Source: Candidatus Woesebacteria bacterium RIFCSPLOWO2_01_FULL_44_24b
GTDB lineage: Bacteria; Patescibacteriota; Microgenomatia; UBA8517
Reading direction: 5' to 3'
Assembly: GCA_001793235.1 (NCBI GenBank)
Contig: MGHM01000019.1
Coordinates: 1-32,264, forward strand
Length of the DNA: 32,264 nucleotides
Shown one piece after another: positions 9,597-16,822 of the stretch. The stretch's first letter is position 1. Each line of letters begins with the position of its first letter. Made by a program: the position numbers and the translations under genes. The notes beneath the pieces are model-generated. The model ran no database searches. It saw only the letters and a program-made list of their open reading frames with translations, and had not been told where the DNA came from.

Positions 9597-10169
9597 TTAT
9601 TTTTCATTTGATTTTTGTCTCGCTCTAATTTCATTTTCGTATTCTTCTATGGATTTATCAAGTGGGGTGTCCATAAAACCCCGGCCAAAGTTGCAAAGGC
9701 GATTGCCGCACATAATGTTTCGCGAGACAACCTCGGGCATATATTCATCCTCGTCTGTGCCCTCAAGGGCAGCATAAATTTGAAAATATCTGCCATTTGA
9801 GATGTAATAGTAGCGCGAACCCTCATTGTGCAAGGGGTCTGTGGGCAGATTCGCCAAATAAACCGCATTGGTAAAAATATTGGTAATCCCATCAGAGTGC
9901 CAATCACAGGGCACAGCCTGCGGGACTCCACGCTCATCAACTCCGCCGTAACACGCAACCAACTTGCCTTCAAACGACGGTGGAAAAGAAGCTGTGTCTA
10001 TCTGGTACCGAACCAAGCCGTCATAAATAGTCCAGAGATCGCTTTTGCGCTGGCTATCGCGCTCACGGCGAAGTGCTACTGCCAAATTGGCGGCCGTTGC
10101 CATGGCAATTACTGCAAGAATTATTGTAACCGCCGCAATTTCTTTTCTGGTAAAACCTAAAATGGTCAT
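9597..10169 (-). CDS. Atypical pilin-like protein (GFTRKE leader)
   Basis: MTILGFTRKEIAAVTIILAVIAMATAANLAVALRRERDSQRKSDLWTIYDGLVRYQ; retains G-1 and E+5 but not LIE. Confidence 0.75.
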   Translation of the reverse strand: MTILGFTRKEIAAVTIILAVIAMATAANLAVALRRERDSQRKSDLWTIYDGLVRYQIDTASFPPSFEGKLVACYGGVDERGVPQAVPCDWHSDGITNIFTNAVYLANLPTDPLHNEGSRYYYISNGRYFQIYAALEGTDEDEYMPEVVSRNIMCGNRLCNFGRGFMDTPLDKSIEEYENEIRARQKSNEK

Positions 10170-10951
10170 TGAACGCTAAAGAGTTTGTCCAAGATCTGAA
10201 AACCAAAAACCAAAGTCATGAAAAACCCGGCAACCATAAACGGCCCGAATGCAATTTTCTGCTTAAATTTTGCCTTCCCTACGGCTATCAACATAAGACC
10301 AAGAATGGCTCCCAGAATAAAGGAACTAAACATCCAAACAACCGCTAAAGGAAAGCCTAAAATAGTCCCAAGTGCGAGTGCGAGTTTCACATCCCCAAGA
10401 CCCATTCCGCGCCCGAGAGTCAAAAGGTGAAGAAGAAGTAGAAAAACACTTACTCCCAAACCCACCGCCAGATAACTGAAAAGCATAGGGTTGCTTGTTC
10501 CTGCCAACAAGCCAATAACTAACAATAGTAGACCAAAGACCAAGCTGTCCGGAATGTATTGATGCTCAAGGTCAATTATAAAAATTGCAACAAGCACGGT
10601 GGTCATTACGAACACAAACAGGAGTATAATCCAGCCGGGAAGCCCTACGCTCCAGGCGATATTCGTGCCGACTTTAGGCAATAGGGAATTGGCAATAGGG
10701 AACAGCAGAGCCATGCCTACCTCTATAAAAAAGTCCCGTTTTGGAATCTTCTTACCGCAGGCGCGGCAGCGGCCCCGGAGCAGTAGATACGAAAGTATGG
10801 GGATGTTGTCATACCAGCCAATAACGTGCTTGCAGTGTGGGCAGCGGGAGCGCCCGTCACGGATAGATATTTTCCTTGGCCAGCGCCACGTTAAGGCTCC
10901 CACAAAAGAGCCAACAACGGCACCTAACAGGAACAAAAAAGCTAAAGCCAT
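10166..10951 (-). CDS. pilD: Prepilin peptidase PilD (leader peptidase/N-methyltransferase)
   Basis: Tetracysteine CPHC...CRAC, GxGD motif GMGLGDVKLA, multiple TMs. Confidence 0.95.
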   Translation of the reverse strand: MALAFLFLLGAVVGSFVGALTWRWPRKISIRDGRSRCPHCKHVIGWYDNIPILSYLLLRGRCRACGKKIPKRDFFIEVGMALLFPIANSLLPKVGTNIAWSVGLPGWIILLFVFVMTTVLVAIFIIDLEHQYIPDSLVFGLLLLVIGLLAGTSNPMLFSYLAVGLGVSVFLLLLHLLTLGRGMGLGDVKLALALGTILGFPLAVVWMFSSFILGAILGLMLIAVGKAKFKQKIAFGPFMVAGFFMTLVFGFQILDKLFSVQ

Positions 10952-10977
10952 ACTTCATTGTAACAGAACCCAAACAT

Positions 10978-11006
10978 GTCATTCTGGAGCGAAGCGATAG
11001 AATCTC
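10978..11006. repeat. Left stem-loop repeat flanking the GIY-YIG ORF
   Basis: GTCATTCTGGAGCGAAGCGATAGAATCTC; arms ATTCT/AGAAT, inner GC-GAA-GC. Confidence 0.8.
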
Positions 11007-11304
11007 ACACTAGCAAACTGCTATACAAATCTTTCCAATCATGGTTAAAATTTGTTATTAAACTATCTTTTTTCCTCCTAAGCATATTTTTTAGATATTT
11101 CTCCCTATTAATGGCAAACTCTACATCTTCAAAGAACTCGTAGTAGACCAGTTTGGTCGTATTATACTTTGAAGTGAATCCCTCCACCTGCTTGTTTTTA
11201 TGTTCATAAACTCGTCTGAGAATATTGTTAGTTACTCCAATATATAAAACCGTATTGTATTTATTGGTCATTATATATACGGCGTATAATTTTCTATTAA
11301 CCAT
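11005..11304 (-). CDS. GIY-YIG endonuclease domain protein
   Basis: YAVYIMTNKYNTVLYIGVTNNILRRVYEHKNK...FTSKYN...LVYYE; stop codon lies inside the left repeat. Confidence 0.9.
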   Translation of the reverse strand: MVNRKLYAVYIMTNKYNTVLYIGVTNNILRRVYEHKNKQVEGFTSKYNTTKLVYYEFFEDVEFAINREKYLKNMLRRKKDSLITNFNHDWKDLYSSLLV

Positions 11305-11312
11305 ACCTTTAT

Positions 11313-11345
11313 GAGATCCTATCGGCCTTCGGCCTCCAGGATGAC
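11313..11345. repeat. Right, inverted copy of the stem-loop repeat
   Basis: Reverse complement GTCATCCTGGAGGCCGAAGGCCGATAGGATCTC; arms ATCCT/AGGAT, inner GGCC-GAA-GGCC. Confidence 0.8.
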
Positions 11346-11352
11346 ACTCGGT

Positions 11353-11763
11353 TTAATCCACAAAATCCTGCGGGCCGGGGGTGGGGGAGTCATCACATAT
11401 TATTGCGGTGCGATTTTCATCTGAAGAATAAAGTATAGACGCCGTCCCCTGTAAACAATATTGCCGGGAGGCCAGGGACTCAGCTTCAGCATAAACAATA
11501 ATGTTTTTGCCGTCTTCTGAGATTTTGTATGTAAAAATTTCCAAATTCGGAGGCACAAACTCAAGAGCACTAAGTGCCTGTGGGTAAACACCGTCTTTTT
11601 TGAAGTACGCATCTAGACTTCGAGCAAGTAAATTGACCCCGTCTTTGCGCACCTTGTCCCGCGCAATTGCCTCACGCTCCGGTGGGTTATAAACCAATAT
11701 ACCGAGGTAAAAAACGGGTACAAGAATGGCTAAGCCAACAATCAAATTGCGAAAATTTCGCAT
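11353..11763 (-). CDS. Pilin-like membrane protein lacking a class III signal motif
   Basis: MRNFRNLIVGLAILVPVFYLGILVYNPPEREAIARDKVRKDGVNLLARSLDAYFKKDGVYP; pilin-like domain after the TM; start revised to the promoter-proximal ATG. Confidence 0.65.
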   Translation of the reverse strand: MRNFRNLIVGLAILVPVFYLGILVYNPPEREAIARDKVRKDGVNLLARSLDAYFKKDGVYPQALSALEFVPPNLEIFTYKISEDGKNIIVYAEAESLASRQYCLQGTASILYSSDENRTAIICDDSPTPGPQDFVD

Positions 11764-11768
11764 AAAAT

Positions 11769-11796
11769 ATTGTAGCACAAAACAAACGCCCCGCAA
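11769..11796 (-). promoter_or_regulatory. Promoter TTGCGG-16-TACAAT, 5 nt before the ATG at 11763
   Basis: Hexamers read on the minus strand. Confidence 0.55.
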
Positions 11797-11822
11797 TAAA
11801 TCTCAAGCGAGACGTCTGTTTT
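11779..11822 (-). terminator. Branched intrinsic terminator after the major pilin gene
   Basis: Minus strand AAACAGACG TCTCGCTTGAGA...CGTTTGTTTT; outer 9-bp stem plus inner TCTC/GAGA hairpin. Confidence 0.6.
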
Positions 11823-11824
11823 CC

Positions 11825-12382
11825 TTACTGTATCCAAGTAGAACCAGTATAACCACCGACTCCTGGAACTGCAGGTGCTGAACCGTCGTTACAGAAAATT
11901 CCTGCCCCGCTGTTAGCTGTAGAATATACAGCCCATGCGGCCTGGCTAGCTCCACACTTCTCGTTCTCAGCGGCAGACTCCAAACGAGCAAACACTATGG
12001 CTCGAGAAGCTGGCGCGGCACTTGTGCTATAACAGAAATCTCCTTCTGCATTGACTGAACAATCTGCTCCTTGTGGATGGCTGCCCACACCTGGAGCTGA
12101 ATAAGTTGGGTTTTGAGGTACAGAGGCAATTTCTCCCGCATTGACTAAACCTGTAACCCAAGCCGCGGCTGCCGTCACATAGACACCATTGTTCCCAGTG
12201 GCGCGAGCTTCAACAGCATGGCCAAGCTGTGATACTGTTGAACGTCTTCCTGCATCCCTGGTTCTCGCCAACTGTTGAACCGGATTGAGAGCAATAAGGA
12301 CCACGACAGCAAGCGTACCCAAAATAGCAATAACAATCAAAAGCTCAATCAGCGTAAAACCCTTTTTAAGTTTAAAACTCAT
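11825..12382 (-). CDS. pilA: Major type IV pilin, PilA-like
   Basis: MSFKLKKGFTLIELLIVIAILGTLAVVVLIALNPVQQLARTRDAGRRSTVSQL; own promoter, good SD GGAGGTG. Confidence 0.88.
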   Translation of the reverse strand: MSFKLKKGFTLIELLIVIAILGTLAVVVLIALNPVQQLARTRDAGRRSTVSQLGHAVEARATGNNGVYVTAAAAWVTGLVNAGEIASVPQNPTYSAPGVGSHPQGADCSVNAEGDFCYSTSAAPASRAIVFARLESAAENEKCGASQAAWAVYSTANSGAGIFCNDGSAPAVPGVGGYTGSTWIQ

Positions 12383-12412
12383 TACTCTCACCTCCTCTCA
12401 ATCTCTACATTC

Positions 12413-12442
12413 AGTATCGTCATATCAAAGAGACGTTGTCAA
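12413..12442 (-). promoter_or_regulatory. pilA promoter TTGACA-18-GATACT
   Basis: -35 lies within the 3' end of pilC; SD GGAGG follows. Confidence 0.65.
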
Positions 12443-13630
12443 GTTGTAAATCGGAAGTATCACCGAAACCACCAAAAAAGCGACACCAATACCCAATACA
12501 ATCATGATGATGGGCTCAATTGCCGAGGTTAAAGCTTTGACTTTCTGCTCGCTGTCCACTTCAAAAACGTGGCTGACTTTGCTAAGCACTTCTTCCATCT
12601 TCCCGGTTTCCTCGCCGACTGAGACCATCTGCGCCAGAATATACGGGAAGGCATCCGGGTACTGGGCAAATGCGTAAGAAATGGGGAAGCCTTTCTCAAT
12701 CTGTTTGCTGGCGTTTTGGAGGGCCTCCGAAATAATTATATTACCCACGACTCCGGCGGTTACGGCCAAACCCTCGAGGATGGGAACCCCCGAGCCAACC
12801 ATCAATGAAAGCGTTCGTGTCAGCTCGGTCAGAACCACTTCTCTCTGAAGATCACCGAGAATGGGAATCTTAAACATCAGCTCGGCAAGCTTGCGTTTAC
12901 CCTGCCTGGTTTTGGTGTACACCCGAAATGCCCAGTAAACTCCTCCCAGTCCTAATAATACTAAATACCAGAAATTAATCATAAAGTCCGACACCGCTGT
13001 CAAAACTTTAGTAGTAAGGGGGAGCTCTGCATCAAACTGCGTATAAAGCTCGGTGAGCCTAGGCATTATGAAAACTACCATTATTATTGAAACCACAACC
13101 ATACCAACAACGATTATGGCCGGGTAAATCATGGCGCCTTTAACTTTTCCCCGAAACTCCTGGCTTTTCTCAAGATTGTCCGCAAGCCGGCTTAAAACCT
13201 TGTCAAGCACACCGCCTGTTTCTCCTGCCTGAACCAAAGCAATATAGGTAGGGGAGAAAACCGCAGCATGCTTGCCGAACGCCTTTGACAAGGACTCACC
13301 GGACTCAACATCCGCCAGCACCTGAGTTACTACGACCTTCATGGATGTTTTGGCCTGGAGACGAAGAATCTGAAGAGATTCAGTAACGGGTAACCCCGCA
13401 TTAATCATGGTGGCAAGCTGCCTTGTAAAAGCGGTGATATCACCTCCGGAGACCCTCCCTTGCATTTTTCCGGCTAACCCCAAAAGACCGGAACTTGCGA
13501 GTTTCAAGTCCACCAAAATATAACCCCGATCGCGGACTAGCCTCGCGGCAACAGACTCGTTACTGGCTTCCACTTCACCCGAAAACGACTTGCCAGCTTT
13601 ATCCCGGGCTTTGTATTTATATTTCTTCAT
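12425..13630 (-). CDS. pilC: Type IV pilus inner-membrane platform protein PilC
   Basis: GspF-family: FTRQLATMINAGLPVTESLQIL...ETGKMEEVLSKVS...IEPIIMIVLGIGVAFLVVSVILPIYNL. Confidence 0.95.
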   Translation of the reverse strand: MKKYKYKARDKAGKSFSGEVEASNESVAARLVRDRGYILVDLKLASSGLLGLAGKMQGRVSGGDITAFTRQLATMINAGLPVTESLQILRLQAKTSMKVVVTQVLADVESGESLSKAFGKHAAVFSPTYIALVQAGETGGVLDKVLSRLADNLEKSQEFRGKVKGAMIYPAIIVVGMVVVSIIMVVFIMPRLTELYTQFDAELPLTTKVLTAVSDFMINFWYLVLLGLGGVYWAFRVYTKTRQGKRKLAELMFKIPILGDLQREVVLTELTRTLSLMVGSGVPILEGLAVTAGVVGNIIISEALQNASKQIEKGFPISYAFAQYPDAFPYILAQMVSVGEETGKMEEVLSKVSHVFEVDSEQKVKALTSAIEPIIMIVLGIGVAFLVVSVILPIYNLTTSL

Positions 13631-13636
13631 ACAGAT

Positions 13637-13650
13637 GCGAGCTTCGCTCG
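13637..13650. repeat. Small intergenic hairpin CGAGC-TTC-GCTCG between pilC and pilT
   Basis: gcgagcttcgctcg inverted repeat. Confidence 0.55.
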
Positions 13651-13655
13651 TGAAG

Positions 13656-14735
13656 CTACTCCCTGTGCACCATACGGCTTAACTGTTCAGGGCGAATGGC
13701 AAACGATTTTGCAGATTCAATTGTAATTTTGCCGTCCCGCACAAGCTGGGCCAGTGAAGCCTCCATTGTATTCATTCCGACTTCTGAGGAAGTCTGGATT
13801 ATCGAGTCAATTTGGTGGGTCTTACCCTCCCTTATTGCAGTCCGTATCGCGGTTGTAGCAAGCATCATTTCATGCGCCACGACACGCCCGCCACTTATGG
13901 CAGGCACAAGGCGCTGGGAAACAACCGCTTCAAGCACATTTGACAGCTGGAGCTTCACTTGATCCTGCTGTTCGCTAGGAAACACATCAACTACACGGTC
14001 GACGGTCTGAGAAGCACTATTAGTATGTAAGGTGGCAAAGACCAGATGCCCTGTTTCTGCAACGGTCAGAGCTGCCGCAATGGTTTCGTAATCACGCATT
14101 TCGCCGACCAGAACCACGTCGGGGTCCTCCCGCAAAACCGAGCGCAAAGCCACAGACCATGAATGCGTGTCATTATTCATTTCCCGCTGGCTAATAATCG
14201 AGCGCTTTGGCTTTATCACAAACTCTATGGGGTCCTCAATAGTGACAATGTGTTCTGCATAGCTTGTGTTTATCTCGTCAAGCATCGAAGCCAATGTGGT
14301 GGATTTGCCGTGGCCGGTGGGCCCCGTTACCAAAATAAAACCCTGACGCATGGACGTAAAGTTATGCAGAATCGGCGGGAGCCCCAGAGCGTCTATTGCC
14401 GGAATGTCCAAGGGAATTGAGCGAAATGCCGCAGCTATGGTTTGCTTTTGCGTATAGGCGTTGACACGAAAGCGGGCCCGTTCAGAAAACGAAAGTGAAA
14501 AATCAAGCTCGCGATTTACAGTGAGTTGCTCCACTTGCTCCGGGGTCATCACGGCCTTAAGAAGTTTTTCAATCCGGTCGGGAGTAAGCACTTGCTCAGA
14601 CGGAATCGGGGCAAGCTCGCCGTCTATGCGAAGCATCGGTGGAACTCCGGATATTAAGTGAAGGTCTGAAGCATTGCGGCTGACGACCAGCTCGAGCATC
14701 TGGTTCATTTCCAATTGTTGGGCAGAATCATTCAT
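13656..14735 (-). CDS. pilT: Type IV pilus twitching ATPase PilT
   Basis: GPTGHGKSTTLASM, DPDVVLVGEMRDYETI, ATLHTNSA. Confidence 0.96.
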   Translation of the reverse strand: MNDSAQQLEMNQMLELVVSRNASDLHLISGVPPMLRIDGELAPIPSEQVLTPDRIEKLLKAVMTPEQVEQLTVNRELDFSLSFSERARFRVNAYTQKQTIAAAFRSIPLDIPAIDALGLPPILHNFTSMRQGFILVTGPTGHGKSTTLASMLDEINTSYAEHIVTIEDPIEFVIKPKRSIISQREMNNDTHSWSVALRSVLREDPDVVLVGEMRDYETIAAALTVAETGHLVFATLHTNSASQTVDRVVDVFPSEQQDQVKLQLSNVLEAVVSQRLVPAISGGRVVAHEMMLATTAIRTAIREGKTHQIDSIIQTSSEVGMNTMEASLAQLVRDGKITIESAKSFAIRPEQLSRMVHRE

Positions 14736-14749
14736 AATTTAAGTATCCA

Positions 14750-16471
14750 TCATTCTTGCGCTACTCGCAACACTTCTTCAATTGTGGTTACCCCCTCAAG
14801 CACCTTAAGGTAACCATCCTGTTTCATGGTAATCATGCCCTCCTTTTTTGCCATAGCTTCAATTTCGCCGGCCGGGGAACGCTTCAAAATTAACTGAGCA
14901 ATAACTTCAGTCACGGGGATAACCTCAAACACGCCAACTCTTCCATGGTAGCCCGAACTATTGTTTTCGGGCGTCGGTGCTCCACGATAAAACTTAATTT
15001 GTTGCACCTTGGGAAACAGGGGCCCCAGAACCTGCCGCATTTCCTCAACAATTTTCGGGTCCGGATCATAAGCCTCTTTGGTTTTCTCGTCGATTTTCCG
15101 AAGCACCCTCTGGGCTACAATTGCCGTCATTGAAGAGGCCAGGAGAAACGGCTCAGCTCCCATGTCAAGAAGTCTTGGCAAGGCCCCCGCCGCGTCGTTC
15201 GTGTGAAGTGTGGCAAAAACCAAATGCCCCGTGAGCGAGGCCTGAATTGCCAAGTCCGCAGTTTCATGATCACGGATTTCGCCAACTAGGATGATGTTGG
15301 GATCCTGGCGCAAAAATGAGCGCAAACCGGAAGCAAAAGTTAGCCCGACTGCGGGGTTAATCTGCACCTGGTTTACACCCTCAATTTTGTATTCAATCGG
15401 GTCCTCCAGAGTCATAATGTTGACTTTCGGGGTATTAAGCTTCTGGATTATCGAATAAAGTGTAGTGGTTTTGCCCGACCCTGTGGGACCGCAGATAGTG
15501 ATAATCCCGTGGGGCCGGAGGATTGAGTCCTCCAGATTTTTCAGAGCCCGGCCGCGAAGCCCAAGCTCGGGCAGCTCGGGAACTCCGCCGGTTTTTTTAA
15601 GTAGCCTCATGACAATTTTTTCTCCCCAGCTCGTGGGTAGGCTCGAAACTCGAAGGTCCACCTCCTGCTCGGGATTTTTAAAGTTAAATCTGCCATCCTG
15701 AGGAATTCTTTTTTCGTCAATCTTCATGCCGCAAAGAATTTTAATTCTTGAAATCAAGGAGTCATGAAGCTCGCGCGGGATTGTGAGCTTCTCCTGAAGT
15801 ATCCCGTCAATTCGGTAGCGCACACGGGTCGTGCGCTCCAAGGGCTCAATGTGAACATCAGAGGCACGGGCACGCATGGCAAAATCAAGAATATGGGTTA
15901 CAACCTCAGAAATCCTCTCCTGCCGGATGAGCCCGCCCTGCTGCATCGAAGCATCCAAAACGTTAATCTTGCGCTCGCCAGAAACTTCCTTCAAAGCGGC
16001 AGTGACTTCCTGCGAGAGAGTGGTCGAGTAGCGCTTGGCAACAAATTCATCAATAGCGTCGGGAACCGCGGCAAACGGCCGAACGTGATAGCCGGTTTTT
16101 TGCTCCACAAATTCTATAGTGGTCAAATCAAGTGGGTCAGCCATCGCAAGCTGAAGCTCTTTTTTACTAGCATCGGCAGAAATCGGGAAAACCTTAAACT
16201 TTTTGGAAACCTCCTGTGATAAAAGCGAGAGAGCCGCCGGGTTAACAGGCATATTCCTGAGGTCCACATAGCCGATATTGTAAAAAGTAGCCCGGGCACG
16301 AATCAAGGCTTCCTCGGAAACCACTTTTTGCTCGCGGATAATGTCCTCGAGGGGTTTGCCGGTTTGAACTTCAGCAAGCTTCACCTGCTCTGCACGCTCG
16401 GGAGCCAAATCTCCCTGAGCCACTAAAATGTCCACAATATTAGTTGACGCAACAGGTACCTGGACAGCCAT
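14750..16471 (-). CDS. pilB: Type IV pilus extension ATPase PilB
   Basis: N-terminal GspE domain, GPTGSGKTTTLYS, DPNIILVGEIRDHETADLA, ATLHTNDA. Confidence 0.96.
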   Translation of the reverse strand: MAVQVPVASTNIVDILVAQGDLAPERAEQVKLAEVQTGKPLEDIIREQKVVSEEALIRARATFYNIGYVDLRNMPVNPAALSLLSQEVSKKFKVFPISADASKKELQLAMADPLDLTTIEFVEQKTGYHVRPFAAVPDAIDEFVAKRYSTTLSQEVTAALKEVSGERKINVLDASMQQGGLIRQERISEVVTHILDFAMRARASDVHIEPLERTTRVRYRIDGILQEKLTIPRELHDSLISRIKILCGMKIDEKRIPQDGRFNFKNPEQEVDLRVSSLPTSWGEKIVMRLLKKTGGVPELPELGLRGRALKNLEDSILRPHGIITICGPTGSGKTTTLYSIIQKLNTPKVNIMTLEDPIEYKIEGVNQVQINPAVGLTFASGLRSFLRQDPNIILVGEIRDHETADLAIQASLTGHLVFATLHTNDAAGALPRLLDMGAEPFLLASSMTAIVAQRVLRKIDEKTKEAYDPDPKIVEEMRQVLGPLFPKVQQIKFYRGAPTPENNSSGYHGRVGVFEVIPVTEVIAQLILKRSPAGEIEAMAKKEGMITMKQDGYLKVLEGVTTIEEVLRVAQE

Positions 16472-16477
16472 ATATTC

Positions 16478-16507
16478 ATATTAACTTATTTCTTGCAGTC
16501 AGTCCAA
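16478..16507 (-). promoter_or_regulatory. pilB promoter TTGGAC-18-TAATAT, 6 nt before the ATG
   Basis: -10 at 16478-16483, -35 at 16502-16507. Confidence 0.6.
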
Positions 16508-16521
16508 GTGTCAGATATAAT
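16493..16521 (+). promoter_or_regulatory. Promoter TTGCAG-17-TATAAT for the lysS leader
   Basis: -35 at 16493-16498, consensus -10 at 16516-16521; predicted TSS about 16528. Confidence 0.75.
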
Positions 16522-16528
16522 GGAAGCC

Positions 16529-16573
16529 ATGTTTGAATTAAGCTTGATTTCTAAGAAGAGCAGCTCCTCCTGA
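16529..16573 (+). CDS. Candidate leader peptide MFELSLISKKSSSS
   Basis: ATG at the predicted +1; tandem AAG AAG Lys codons; TGA immediately before the GGGGAGTTG arm. Confidence 0.6.
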   Translation: MFELSLISKKSSSS

Positions 16574-16620
16574 CGGGGAGTTGCGCGCGTGTTTACAACT
16601 CTCCGAAAGGAGAGTTTTTT
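16562..16620 (+). promoter_or_regulatory. Candidate transcription attenuator upstream of lysS
   Basis: Arm 1 AGCTCC 16562-16567; arm 2 GGGGAGTTG 16575-16583; arm 3 CAACTCTCC 16596-16604; arm 4 GGAGAGTT 16609-16616. 1:2, 2:3 and 3:4 can pair in mutually exclusive combinations. Confidence 0.65.
16597..16620 (+). terminator. Intrinsic terminator AACTCTCC-GAAA-GGAGAGTT-TTTT
   Basis: Perfect 8-bp stem, GAAA tetraloop, T tract. Confidence 0.88.
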
Positions 16621-16642
16621 GTGGAGGAAGGAGGTAAAATAA

Positions 16643-16822
16643 ATGGAAAACGAAAAAAACATAGTCCAAACTACAAAAAGTGATATTATCGAATTGAGAA
16701 TACAACAGTTTGTTGAAAAACATGGTTGGCCCGAAGAGGTCGCCAGAAAGGTCATGACTGAATCCGAGCCCTTGCTGCAAATACCAGTGCTTAAAGTTGA
16801 TCAGCAAATGAGATATACTTGA
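16643..16822 (+). CDS. 59-aa hypothetical protein upstream of lysS
   Basis: Read directly: MENEKNIVQTTKSDIIELRIQQFVEKHGWPEEVARKVMTESEPLLQIPVLKVDQQMRYT; SD AAGGAGGT 7 nt upstream. Confidence 0.65.
   Translation: MENEKNIVQTTKSDIIELRIQQFVEKHGWPEEVARKVMTESEPLLQIPVLKVDQQMRYT

Noticed and set aside
10978-11345. Composite transposon/IS with transposase
   Set aside because: No transposase; no target-site duplication identified; only a GIY-YIG ORF between hairpins
16529-16620. T-box riboswitch controlling lysS
   Set aside because: Leader is far too short and lacks the T-box sequence and stem I; peptide-coupled attenuation fits better
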